20,416 bases of DNA from an uncultured Oscillospiraceae bacterium (GTDB taxonomy: Bacteria; Bacillota; Clostridia; Oscillospirales; Oscillospiraceae): contig CAAFLE010000036.1 in the NCBI GenBank assembly GCA_900763675.1, positions 1-20,416 on the forward strand, read 5' to 3'. The stretch's first letter is position 1, and each line of letters starts with the position of its first letter. Shown piece by piece: positions 7,701 to 14,796 of this stretch. The translations under genes and the position numbers were made by a program. A model generated the notes under the pieces. It made no database searches. It saw only the letters and a program-made list of their open reading frames with translations, and was not told the origin of the DNA.

Positions 7701-10700
7701 CGCACCTCGCCCGGCTGTGTGCGCGAAACGGTGCAGCACATTTCCCAGTACATCCCGCGGCACTCTCCCGAAAGCCGCGCCTCCCCGGCGGCGAAGCGCC
7801 AGCGCAGCGCCCTCTCTCCGTTCTCCGCCGGAAGGAGAGCGCACCGCTTGCCGCCGGAGGCGTACCAGAGCGCGATGCCGGGGGCGTTTTCCCACGGCGC
7901 ACGGGCGCTCCGGTACGGGATCATCGCGCCGCACCCGGCGCGGGAAACGCCGCTCGCCGTTACGAGCAGGCGGTACGCGCCGTTGGAGAGCGCCGCGCCG
8001 TCCGGGCAGAGCGGGTCTGCGCCCTCCCCGGTCCGGGGCGCGGAAAAGCCCGGGCGCTCCGGTTTGCCCGCCGCGCCTTTCATGCGGCGCAGCAGAGCGC
8101 CGCCGAGCGGGATCTTTTCCTGCAAAAGCCCGGCATACGCCGCCATCGCCGGGTCGCTCATAAACCAGCGGCGGAGAACGCCGCCGCACAGGGCGTTTGC
8201 GATGGCGCAAAGACTCATGCCGAGATGGTGCGCCATCACGCACCGGACGCGGATCGCCCCGCCGCCGGTGCGCGAGGACGTATAGTCTACCGCCTCCCAC
8301 AGCCCGTAGGGTCCGCCGAGATTCGCCTTTTCCATCCGGCGGAGATTTTCCACCGCCGCGTGCGGCGCGGCACACAGCGCAAGATAGCTGCTGTACGGGG
8401 AGAGGACAAGCTCGCGGTCCATGCCGCGGCAGAGCGCGAGCGCAGCGCAGCCGTGCGCCTTGTAGCGGTAGTGGTCTGTGTCGTCAAAGGCATAGAACGC
8501 GCTCTCGGAAACGCCCCAGAGCTTTTCCGCACCGGCGGTGCGCCGCCGCTGGACGAATACGGCGAACCGGGCGCTCTCCCAGAGGTGCGAGCCGCGGTAC
8601 AGCGGCAGGAACAGCTCCGGCATCAGATATTCAAAAAGACTGCCCGACCAGCTCACCATACCGCGCCGTCCCCTGCAGCTCACCTGCGAGCGGCTCAGTC
8701 TCTGCCAGTGGGTTTTTTTGACCTGCCCGGAGGCGACGGTGAAATACGCCGTCAGGCGTTCCTCGCTCTCCAGAAGATCGTACCAGCTCTGCGCCGGGGC
8801 GCTCTCGCCGGGCAGCAGCCCGATGCGGAAAAGCCGCCGCTTCGCGTCGTAGAGCGGCACGAAGTCCATCGCCCCGGCAAGAGATCTTGCCCGGACGCCG
8901 AGCGCCGGTGCGCCGTGCGCCGTCAGTCCCGCCGCGGAGGCGAGCAGCACCGCGGCGAGATTGCCGCTGTCCACGGTCGAGATATACGCCGGGTCGAGCG
9001 GCCGGAGCGTTTTCGTGTCGTACCAGTTATAGAGATGACCCTTCCACTTCGGCAGACGCTCGACCGTGTCGAGAATATGGGCGCACAGTGCGAGCGTCTC
9101 GTCCTGCGCCGCGATGCCCAGCTCCAGCGCCGAGAGAGCGCCCGCAAGCGCCATGGCGATGTTTGTCGGGCTTGTCCGGTCCGCCGGCGGCGCGGGAGGC
9201 GAGAGCTGCACGTTGTCCGGCGGGAGATAGTGCGATTCCGCCGTGCAGTTTTCGCGGAAATACCGCCAGATCTCCGCGGCGCGGCGCAGCAGGAAATCCC
9301 GCTCCGCGCCGTCGAGCGGCTTCGGCCTCCGCTCTTTTTCGAGAAGCGCGGCGAAAAGCGGCGTGAAAATCCACAAAATCGCCGCCGCGGCGCCCAGCAC
9401 AGTCCGGGAAAAGGCGAGCAGAAGCCCGGAGATATATACGACCTGCCACATGGCGGCGAGAGCGCCGCGAAACCCGGCGCGGGACCGTTCGCTCTGCTCG
9501 GCGGTGCGCCACTGGAGCAGCCTCCGGTGCGATACGCCCATCCGCCAGAGTGCGAGCGCAACGGCGGACATACTGACCCACGCCTCCTCCGCGAGAAAGA
9601 GCAGGCGGGTAAAAAGACGCGTCAGCTCACCGCCGGTACCGTGGAGCGCGGCGCTTTTCTGCCGCACCTCCCGCTCGCTGCGGAAAAGCACGCCGAGACC
9701 GTAGCGGAGCGGCGGCAGAAGAAGGACGAACAGCGCCGCAAGCGCCGCCGTGCGCGTCGCGGCGGCGGGAAAGAGAAACCACGCGCTCAGCGCGGCAAAC
9801 TCGCCCACGGGCAGGAGCGCCCGGCGGACCGAATCGAAAAGCCGCCAGCGCTCGATGGCGGGCAGCGCTTTTCCGGCGCGGAACAGCCACGGCAGATTCT
9901 GCACGTCGCCGCGGATCCATCGGTGCTGCCGGGCATAGTAGCTCACCGCGCCGGAGGGAAAGCCGTCGGTCAGCTCCACGTCGCTCACATAGCCGCCGCG
10001 CAGAAACGCGCCTTCGAGCGCGTCGTGGCTCAGAACGCGCCCCTCCGGTATACGCTCGCCGAGACACGCGAGATACGCGCCGATGTGGATGAGTCCCTTT
10101 CCGGCAAAGCCGCCGCTTTGAAAGGTGTCCATATACACCTCGCCGACGTCCGAGCCGTAAGGGTCGCCGCCGCCCTCCGGGGCGAACCGGCGCGTAAAGT
10201 CGTTCCGGTACGCGCTCTCGAGCGACACGGCGATGCGCGGGTGCAGCACGCCGTGACCGCGGAAAACGATGCCGCGCTTCGGATCGACGGCAGGGCGGTT
10301 GAGCGGATGGAGCGCCGCGGCGATCAGCTCTTTGGCGCTCTCCGGCTCCAGGCGCGTGTCGGCGTCGAGCGTGAGAAGATAGACCGTGCCGCGCAGCCGC
10401 CCGGCGTCCCCGGTGCGGACGGTCACGCCGCTCTCCTCCCCGGCGATACGGCGGCACAGCTCCAGCACCGCGCCGCGCTTTCGCTCCCACGGGGCGAATT
10501 TCCCGCTGTCGCGGCTCCACAGCCGCTCGCGGGTGAAAAGGTAAAATCCGCCGCCGCTGCGTGCGTTGAGCGCGTCCGTTCCGGCGGCGGCATAGTCGAG
10601 AAGCACGCAGTCGTCGTGCGAGAGCGTTTCGCCGCTCTCCGGCAGATCGCAGAGCAGCCCGAAAAGAAGATTATCCCCGCAGCTCCGGGACGCGGCGCGA

Positions 10701-11788
10701 AATTCCTCCAGCCGCCGCAGCGCGGCGTCCACGCTCTTCTTCCCCGTGAGCAGCACCGACAAAACGCAGAGCGTCCTCCCCGCGTCCGGCACGCCGTCGG
10801 GCAGCGCGAGCCGGGGCAGCCGCCGCGGCGGCACGGCGCGGAGAAGAAGCCGGTCCAAAAGCGTTTTCACGACCTCCGACACCGGCAGCAGCGCGAGGAA
10901 AAACACCGCGGCGCTTCCCGTTCCAAGAGCAAGCAGGGCGCAGAGCGAGAGCGTGAACCCAACGTTTCCGAGGATGTACGCCGCGCCCGAGCGTCCCGGC
11001 GCATCCAGACCGAGAGGCTTTTCATAGAGCCAGTACCCGATGTGCCGCCGCCGGACGCCGCCGGCGCGTTCGGCAAGACGCAGCGCCTCCTCCGCGACGC
11101 GCACCTCGCTCATGTTCCGCCGCCGGGAAAGCGTTTCGATCCGCGTGCGGTAATCCCGGCGGCTGCGCTCGTCCATATCCGCGTATACGCCCGACGGGTC
11201 GCGCCGGAGGATACGCTCGACCGCGTCGGCGTTTTCCAGCACCGAAGCGAGATCAAGCGAGGCAATGTGCCGAAGCGCCGTGAACCATACGGCGGCAGCC
11301 GCGGCGGCAGGCGCATCGCCGCGGTAGAGCTGCGCGAGCCGGAGGAGCGCCGCCGTGCGCAGCGATGCGCCGATCAGACGAAGCTCGCGCCCGGTGAGCG
11401 TCGTCTTCCGCTGAAACCCCTCAAGAAACACGCCGAGCCGTTCCTCGTCCACGCGCCCGCCGCCGGACGCGAGCAGCACCCGGCAAAGCGCCGGGACGAG
11501 CGCCCCCTCGCACGTCGTACGGAGCCGCCCCGCAGCGTGAAACTCCGCCCGGGCGGCATTCGCTTCCCGCTCGCACAGCCAGAGATTGTCGAGCAGCCAC
11601 CGCGCCCCGCCCTCCGGCGCGGCGCCGGACGCCTCCAGCCGCCGCGCCGCGGCACGCAGCGAACGCAGCGCATACCGGAGCATATCCTCCGCCACCGTGC
11701 GCGGCACAACGCCCGTCACGGGCATCGTCCGCGCCGTGCTTTCGGCGTAATGCGCCAGCTCGCCGATGGGAATGACGACCGTCTCCAT
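4754..11788 (-). CDS. Cyclic beta-1,2-glucan synthase (GT84-GH189-GH94)
   Basis: This 2344-residue membrane protein is a relative of NdvB/ChvB/Cgs, which polymerise UDP-glucose into beta-1,2-glucan, cyclise it and set its length. The N-terminal third has a hydrophobic segment near residues 265-310, the GT84 glycosyltransferase with DADTR (D475, D477) and QHRW (Q621-W624), then hydrophobic segments near 660-700 and 780-815. The central third (about 850-1240) matches the glycoamylase-like cyclisation domain now called GH189 (TSPTN, LYNWYDT, GLWEAVDY). The last third is a GH94 phosphorylase-type domain with DVQHWYHP, CSDDLLWLPW and GDWNDAFDD (D2110-D2113, the second Asp being the likely acid). 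A start at 11824 is possible, but 11788 has GGAGGAA 6 bases upstream. It is shorter than proteobacterial homologs (about 2800 residues). It stands alone, with no exporter gene beside it. Confidence 0.9.
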   Translation of the reverse strand: METVVIPIGELAHYAESTARTMPVTGVVPRTVAEDMLRYALRSLRAAARRLEASGAAPEGGARWLLDNLWLCEREANAARAEFHAAGRLRTTCEGALVPALCRVLLASGGGRVDEERLGVFLEGFQRKTTLTGRELRLIGASLRTAALLRLAQLYRGDAPAAAAAAVWFTALRHIASLDLASVLENADAVERILRRDPSGVYADMDERSRRDYRTRIETLSRRRNMSEVRVAEEALRLAERAGGVRRRHIGYWLYEKPLGLDAPGRSGAAYILGNVGFTLSLCALLALGTGSAAVFFLALLPVSEVVKTLLDRLLLRAVPPRRLPRLALPDGVPDAGRTLCVLSVLLTGKKSVDAALRRLEEFRAASRSCGDNLLFGLLCDLPESGETLSHDDCVLLDYAAAGTDALNARSGGGFYLFTRERLWSRDSGKFAPWERKRGAVLELCRRIAGEESGVTVRTGDAGRLRGTVYLLTLDADTRLEPESAKELIAAALHPLNRPAVDPKRGIVFRGHGVLHPRIAVSLESAYRNDFTRRFAPEGGGDPYGSDVGEVYMDTFQSGGFAGKGLIHIGAYLACLGERIPEGRVLSHDALEGAFLRGGYVSDVELTDGFPSGAVSYYARQHRWIRGDVQNLPWLFRAGKALPAIERWRLFDSVRRALLPVGEFAALSAWFLFPAAATRTAALAALFVLLLPPLRYGLGVLFRSEREVRQKSAALHGTGGELTRLFTRLLFLAEEAWVSMSAVALALWRMGVSHRRLLQWRTAEQSERSRAGFRGALAAMWQVVYISGLLLAFSRTVLGAAAAILWIFTPLFAALLEKERRPKPLDGAERDFLLRRAAEIWRYFRENCTAESHYLPPDNVQLSPPAPPADRTSPTNIAMALAGALSALELGIAAQDETLALCAHILDTVERLPKWKGHLYNWYDTKTLRPLDPAYISTVDSGNLAAVLLASAAGLTAHGAPALGVRARSLAGAMDFVPLYDAKRRLFRIGLLPGESAPAQSWYDLLESEERLTAYFTVASGQVKKTHWQRLSRSQVSCRGRRGMVSWSGSLFEYLMPELFLPLYRGSHLWESARFAVFVQRRRTAGAEKLWGVSESAFYAFDDTDHYRYKAHGCAALALCRGMDRELVLSPYSSYLALCAAPHAAVENLRRMEKANLGGPYGLWEAVDYTSSRTGGGAIRVRCVMAHHLGMSLCAIANALCGGVLRRWFMSDPAMAAYAGLLQEKIPLGGALLRRMKGAAGKPERPGFSAPRTGEGADPLCPDGAALSNGAYRLLVTASGVSRAGCGAMIPYRSARAPWENAPGIALWYASGGKRCALLPAENGERALRWRFAAGEARLSGECRGMYWEMCCTVSRTQPGEVRRVTLRRANPMPGELYLGFEPVLLPGRDYAAHPAFARLGLYTSVKDGVLTVFRARRGAQRAQYLALACSHPAEFSSDFRHFPARGGMGAFRENTGWQNEPYIAACVSLPEESVCEITFALCTAGDAETAEQGARAMLGETDGFAMADAAAAVWGMDAHESAAAMEYLRALTFPRRCAESRGLPGAARNALWRLGISGDLPVAVFDCGETGTPEALRALRRHALLGACGVEYDLVFLTAPAGDYRGGQRTEIERSLDAMRLSETLSLPGGVYFAPRSEREALLSCAALFGDASGTALPAPGQSLALRLPPAVRTETGSPPVTFLPDGGAAFQTPPLPPRVWTNMLFGGGLGCAASDVGFTALWYKNARECPLIPWQGDALAAAGTERLWVQTPHGAESLFSDGGVCRTEFGFGYARWERETETARITLTAFIPPETPVRVLLLETTAPCDVSFFAPVQLAPEPEDAAAANVRRDGDALCAENPRCGYEAVRLTLRCGVPWTAVGTSDRFLCGETGETRRGAPALAGSFRLEKEAVLLLGTADAPALLGAEAARAALAETKEWWAQRVCAEKYTAVMPESVRRIAPWCAYAALCCRVLGRGSLYQSGGAAGFRDQLQDRINLLRVDPAGAREHILECCAHQYAAGDVQHWYHPGEGETDKGVRTTCSDDLLWLPWAVCEYVRETGDESLCRESVPYIDSPPLAPGEKSRYETPALSGGNGTVLDHCHRAAALVLRRGIGAHRLLLIGGGDWNDAFDDMGANAESVWLTWFASAVFHGFSALLTRLGEPGADRYETAALSLGAAADEAWDGDHYLRGYYADGTPLGASGAAACRLDSLSQSFAAFSPYADAQRVRPALSAALDALWDRKRRLVRIFTPPFLPEERAPGYVSAYGPGFRENGGQYTHAAVWLALALARTGRREEAAALAEDLALSLRSGEYGAEPFVLAADIAAAPGKEGRAGWSWYTGAAGWYLRLLRELYGAEP

Positions 11789-11794
11789 ACATTC

Positions 11795-11801
11795 TTCCTC
11801 C
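11795..11801 (-). promoter_or_regulatory. Ribosome binding site deciding the glucan synthase start
   Basis: GGAGGAA on the minus strand lies 6 bases before the ATG at 11788. The alternative upstream ATG at 11824 has only a G-rich run about 14 bases away, so the shorter protein is preferred. Confidence 0.7.
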
Positions 11802-11900
11802 AACATATCATTCACGACATTCATGGAACATTTTTCCCCGCCGCCGGGCGCGTTATTCCTTCCGTCGGCAAAGCATCCGGCGCGGCGTTCTTTTTCTTTC

Positions 11901-11924
11901 TGTCAGCGAAAAATCCTTGACAGG
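11901..11924 (+). repeat. 24-bp direct repeat, copy 1 (overlaps the -35 box)
   Basis: This segment matches 11953-11976 at 21 of 24 positions. It starts with TGTCA and ends in TTGACAGG, so its ends form a short inverted repeat (TGTCA ... TGACA). Its right end contains the -35 hexamer of the ylxM promoter. A role as operator is inference. Confidence 0.6.
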
Positions 11925-11945
11925 CGCGTCCGGCGCGGGTATAAT
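11917..11945 (+). promoter_or_regulatory. Promoter of the ylxM-ffh-rpsP-...-rsmA operon
   Basis: A perfect -35 TTGACA (11917-11922) and a perfect -10 TATAAT (11940-11945) are separated by 17 bp. Transcription should start near 11952, about 39 nt before the ylxM ATG. This is the only perfect consensus promoter in the window and fits a highly expressed translation and secretion operon. Confidence 0.93.
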
Positions 11946-11952
11946 GTGCCGG

Positions 11953-11976
11953 TGACAGGGAAAATTCCTTGACAGG
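11953..11976 (+). repeat. 24-bp direct repeat, copy 2 (transcribed leader of ylxM)
   Basis: This is the second copy of the 24-bp repeat, displaced by exactly 52 bp from copy 1, about five helical turns. It starts at or just after the predicted transcription start and runs into the ribosome binding site AGGAGGAGG (11974-11982). Confidence 0.6.
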
Positions 11977-11990
11977 AGGAGGCAGAGAGT

Positions 11991-12344
11991 ATGGAAGAAG
12001 CGCTCTTTCGCACGATGCTCTTTGACTCTTACGGCGAGCTGCTCACCGAAAAGCAGCGCGAGTATTTTGACCTGCATTACAACGAGGACCTCTCTCTTGC
12101 GGAGATCGCGCAGAGCGAGGGCGTTTCCCGGCAGAGCGTATGGGACATCATCCGCCGCGCCGAGGAGACGATGCGCCGGTTTGAAGAAAAAACCGGGCTG
12201 GTCGCACGCTTTGCCGCCGAGCGGAACATTCTCGCCGCGGCGGAGGAAAAGCTTGCGAAGCTGGAAACCATGACCGAGGGCGAGGCTCACGCGCTTACCC
12301 GTGAGATCGCCGACGCATTACAGGAGCTGCGCCATGGCATTTGA
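11991..12344 (+). CDS. ylxM: YlxM family helix-turn-helix protein, SRP-associated
   Basis: The 117-residue protein is a YlxM/UPF0122 homolog. YlxM proteins bind the signal recognition particle in Gram-positive bacteria and modulate its GTPase cycle; the fold resembles a sigma-factor region 4 helix-turn-helix. Here LTEKQREYFDLHY (residues 18-30) and LSLAEIAQSEGVSRQSVWDIIRRAE (about 34-58) form the HTH, and the C-terminal half is helical and charged. It starts 8 bases after a strong AGGAGGAGG and is the first gene behind the consensus promoter. Its end overlaps the ffh start by 11 bp, which implies translational coupling with its functional partner. Confidence 0.92.
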   Translation: MEEALFRTMLFDSYGELLTEKQREYFDLHYNEDLSLAEIAQSEGVSRQSVWDIIRRAEETMRRFEEKTGLVARFAAERNILAAAEEKLAKLETMTEGEAHALTREIADALQELRHGI

Positions 12345-13677
12345 AAACCTTTCCGACAAACTCAATAACGTTTTCAAAAAGCTCCGCGGCAAGGGTCGTC
12401 TGTCGGAGTCGGACGTCAAGGAAGCGATGCGCGAGGTGCGTCTCGCGCTGCTCGAAGCGGACGTCAGCTACAAGGTCGTCAAGGACTTTGTCAAAACCGT
12501 CAGCGAACGCGCCGTCGGCACGGACGTGCTGGAGAGTCTCTCTCCCGCGCAGATGGTCATCAAGATCGTCAACGAGGAGCTGTGCGCTCTCATGGGCGGG
12601 CAGAGCCAGAAGCTCAACATCGGCTCAAAGTCCCCGAGCGTCGTAATGCTCGTCGGTCTGCAGGGCGCGGGTAAAACGACGAACGGCGCAAAGCTCGCCG
12701 CGCTCATGCGCAAGAGTCAGAACAAGCGCCCCTTGCTCGTCGCGTGCGACGTGTACCGCCCCGCCGCGATTGACCAGCTCAAAACCGTCGGCGCGAAGCT
12801 CGATCTGCCTGTATACGAAGAGGGGCAGGGCGACCCCGTTGAGATCGCAAAGCACGCGATCGACCACGCCCGCCGCCACGGAAACGATCTCGTATTTCTC
12901 GATACCGCCGGACGCCTTCACATCGACGAGCAGCTCATGGACGAGCTGCGGCGCATCAAGGCGGAGACTGAGCCGGCGGAGATCCTGCTCGTCGTGGACG
13001 CCATGACCGGTCAGGACGCGGTGAACGCCGCCGCCGCCTTTGACGAGGCGCTCGGCATCACCGGCGTAATGCTCACCAAGCTCGACGGCGACGCCCGCGG
13101 CGGCGCGGCGCTCTCCGTCAAGGCGGTCACCGGCAAGCCCATCAAGTTCGCCGGCGTCGGCGAAAAGCTCGACGCGATCGAGGTTTTCCACCCCGACCGC
13201 ATGGCAAGCCGCATTCTCGGCATGGGCGACGTGCTTACGCTCATCGAAAAGGCGGAGGCTGCCGTCGATGAGAAAAAGGCGCTGGAGCTTGCCGAAAAGC
13301 TCAAGAAGAACCGCTTCACGCTGACGGACTATCTCGACCAGCTCAACTCCATGAAGAGCATGGGTTCGCTGCAGGACCTCGCCGGAATGGTGCCGGGGCT
13401 GGACGCCAAGGCGCTCGCCGGAGCGAAGATCGACGAGAAAGCCATGGCGCGTACCGAAGCGATCATTCTTTCCATGACTCCCGCCGAGCGGGAAACCCCC
13501 TCGATCCTGAACTCCAGCCGCAAGCGGCGCATTGCCGCGGGCGCGGGCGTCGGCGTTGTGGACATCAACCGGCTGCTCAAGCAGTTTGAGATGATGCAGA
13601 CGATGGCGCGGCAGTTCTCCGGCAAGAAAATGAAGCGCTTCCAGCGCGGCGGCGGCAAGATGCCGTTCGGATTCTAA
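12334..13677 (+). CDS. ffh: Signal recognition particle protein Ffh (SRP54)
   Basis: Ffh is the GTPase of the signal recognition particle. It binds signal sequences of nascent membrane and secreted proteins and docks with FtsY. The 447 residues contain the helical N domain (1-85), the G domain with GLQGAGKTT (108-116), DTAGRLHID (190-198) and TKLDGDARGG (248-257), and the Met-rich M domain (about 325-430) with the 4.5S/SRP RNA-binding segment SRKRRIAAGAG (395-405). Length is normal. The frame is open from 12301, but the start at 12334 is preferred: it gives MAFENLSDKL, the usual Ffh beginning, and follows AGGAG. It overlaps ylxM by 11 bp. No SRP RNA gene is visible in the window. Confidence 0.97.
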   Translation: MAFENLSDKLNNVFKKLRGKGRLSESDVKEAMREVRLALLEADVSYKVVKDFVKTVSERAVGTDVLESLSPAQMVIKIVNEELCALMGGQSQKLNIGSKSPSVVMLVGLQGAGKTTNGAKLAALMRKSQNKRPLLVACDVYRPAAIDQLKTVGAKLDLPVYEEGQGDPVEIAKHAIDHARRHGNDLVFLDTAGRLHIDEQLMDELRRIKAETEPAEILLVVDAMTGQDAVNAAAAFDEALGITGVMLTKLDGDARGGAALSVKAVTGKPIKFAGVGEKLDAIEVFHPDRMASRILGMGDVLTLIEKAEAAVDEKKALELAEKLKKNRFTLTDYLDQLNSMKSMGSLQDLAGMVPGLDAKALAGAKIDEKAMARTEAIILSMTPAERETPSILNSSRKRRIAAGAGVGVVDINRLLKQFEMMQTMARQFSGKKMKRFQRGGGKMPFGF

Positions 13678-13739
13678 CGCTTTTTATTGCGCAGCAATGA
13701 AAATATTAAAAATTTATTTATCTTTGGAGGAAACACATC

Positions 13740-13976
13740 ATGGTCAAAATTCGTCTGCGCCGCGTCGGCGCCAAAAAAGCTCCCTTCTACCGCGTCGTCG
13801 TGGCGGACAGCCACTTTGCCCGCGACGGTCGCTTCATCGAAGAGATCGGCACCTACGATCCTCTCACCGAGCCCGCCACCATCAAGATTGACATGGAGCG
13901 TGCCAAGTACTGGATCTCCAACGGCGCCCAGCCCACCGACACGGTCCGCGGTCTGCTGAAGAAAGCCGAAGCCTGA
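13740..13976 (+). CDS. rpsP: 30S ribosomal protein bS16
   Basis: The 78-residue protein starts with MVKIRLRRVGAKKAPFYRVV, the classic bS16 N-terminus, and contains the conserved GRFIEEIGTYDP segment (about residues 31-42). bS16 is needed early in 30S assembly. The start has GGAGG 9 bases upstream. The 62-bp gap after ffh is markedly A/T-rich with a small hairpin (13686-13698); I see no convincing separate promoter there. The next gene is khpA. Confidence 0.97.
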   Translation: MVKIRLRRVGAKKAPFYRVVVADSHFARDGRFIEEIGTYDPLTEPATIKIDMERAKYWISNGAQPTDTVRGLLKKAEA

Positions 13977-13993
13977 TTCCGAGGGCTGCCGGA

Positions 13994-14224
13994 ATGAAAG
14001 AATTGCTGACCTACATCGTGCAAAGTCTCGTGGAGAAACCGGACGAGGTCTCCGTGACCGAGCACGAAGCCGGCGGCGAAACCGTTTTTGAAGTGCGGGT
14101 CGCCCCCGGCGATATGGGCAAGGTCATCGGCCGTCAGGGCCGCGTGGTCAAGGAGATCCGCGTGCTGATGAAGGCCGTCGCCCAGCGACAGGGAAAAAGA
14201 GTCTCGGTCGAGATCCTTGACTGA
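13994..14224 (+). CDS. khpA: KH domain RNA-binding protein KhpA (YlqC)
   Basis: The 76-residue protein is a single KH domain with the GxxG loop as IGRQGR (residues 45-50), followed by a basic helix (VVKEIRVLMKAV). KhpA in Gram-positive bacteria pairs with KhpB/EloR and binds many RNAs, with links to cell elongation. It lies 17 bp after rpsP, the standard position between rpsP and rimM. The ribosome site is GAGGG 8 bases before the ATG. Directly after its stop a long hairpin separates it from rimM. Confidence 0.93.
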   Translation: MKELLTYIVQSLVEKPDEVSVTEHEAGGETVFEVRVAPGDMGKVIGRQGRVVKEIRVLMKAVAQRQGKRVSVEILD

Positions 14225-14245
14225 GAACGCATACCCAAAACCCAG

Positions 14246-14290
14246 ACCGCAGGGGCGGGGCGCAGCCCCGTCCCTGCGGTTTCTTTATTT
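14246..14290 (+). terminator. 16-bp hairpin plus T-rich run between khpA and rimM
   Basis: Bases 14246-14261 pair with 14265-14280 in a 16-bp stem (one G-T pair) around a 3-base loop. The stem is followed by TTTCTTTATTTT. It has the form of a factor-independent terminator, yet it lies inside the operon and ends just before the rimM ribosome site (GGAGGG at 14292-14297). It may be a partial terminator or attenuator, or a GC-rich palindromic repeat. Confidence 0.7.
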
Positions 14291-14303
14291 TGGAGGGTAC
14301 CGT

Positions 14304-14792
14304 ATGGCAAAAGAACCGTATCTTGAAGCCGGAAAGATCATCAATACGTTCGGCGTCCGCGGCGAGGTCAAGCTCGATCCGTGGTGCGACAGCGCCGAGT
14401 TTTTAAAGCCGCTCAAAACGCTCTATATCGACGGTGCGCCGCGCACGGTCGCCTCATCCCGCGTCCACAAGGGGATGCTCATCGTCCGCTTTGCCGATGT
14501 GGAGGACGTGAACGGCGCGATGCTTTTGAAAAATAAGATCGCGTACTTTGCCCGCGGCGACGTGCGTCTCCCGAAGGGCAGGCATTTTATCGCCGATCTT
14601 CTGGGCGCATCGGTCGTGGACGAGCAGGGCGCGGAGATCGGCAGACTCACGGAGGTTCTCGACCTCCCCGCCTCGCAGGTCTACGTCGTGCAGGGCGAGA
14701 CCGAACACACCATCCCCGCCGTGCCGGAGTTTATTTTGGATATTGACGCGGACGAGAAGCTCATCCGCGTTCATCTGATAGAAGGAATGTGA
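14304..14792 (+). CDS. rimM: Ribosome maturation factor RimM
   Basis: RimM binds uS19 and helps mature the head of the 30S subunit. The 162-residue protein has the N-terminal beta-barrel starting LEAGKIINTFGVRGEVKL (residues 7-24), which carries the conserved GxxGxxGEVKV-like signature, and a C-terminal PRC-barrel from about residue 92 (FIADLLGASVVD) to the end. The frame is open from 14217, but the start at 14304 has GGAGGG 6 bases upstream and gives the normal N-terminus. It lies 79 bp after khpA, a gap filled by a strong hairpin, and only 4 bp before trmD. Confidence 0.95.
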   Translation: MAKEPYLEAGKIINTFGVRGEVKLDPWCDSAEFLKPLKTLYIDGAPRTVASSRVHKGMLIVRFADVEDVNGAMLLKNKIAYFARGDVRLPKGRHFIADLLGASVVDEQGAEIGRLTEVLDLPASQVYVVQGETEHTIPAVPEFILDIDADEKLIRVHLIEGM

Positions 14793-14796
14793 TCCT

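Noticed and set aside
11825..11916. Promoter for the glucan synthase gene on the minus strand
   Set aside because: CTGACA and AATAAC-like hexamers exist but not at workable spacing, so no promoter is claimed although one must lie in or near this gap.
4994..11920. 2308-codon open frame on the + strand, antisense to the glucan synthase
   Set aside because: It is in exact codon register with a gene full of GT84/GH189/GH94 motifs, its translation is Arg/Ala/Gly-rich low-complexity sequence, and no ribosome site or domain is visible.
11969..11974. Second TTGACA near the ylxM ribosome site as another promoter
   Set aside because: No -10 box follows at 16-18 bp; it is explained as part of the 24-bp direct repeat.
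11853..12290. 145-codon minus-strand frame overlapping ylxM
   Set aside because: Antisense to ylxM and covering the consensus promoter; no ribosome site or domain.
13678..13739. Separate promoter or terminator between ffh and rpsP
   Set aside because: The gap is A/T-rich with a 5-bp hairpin (13686-13698) and a TATTAA, but there is no matching -35 box and no clear T-run structure.
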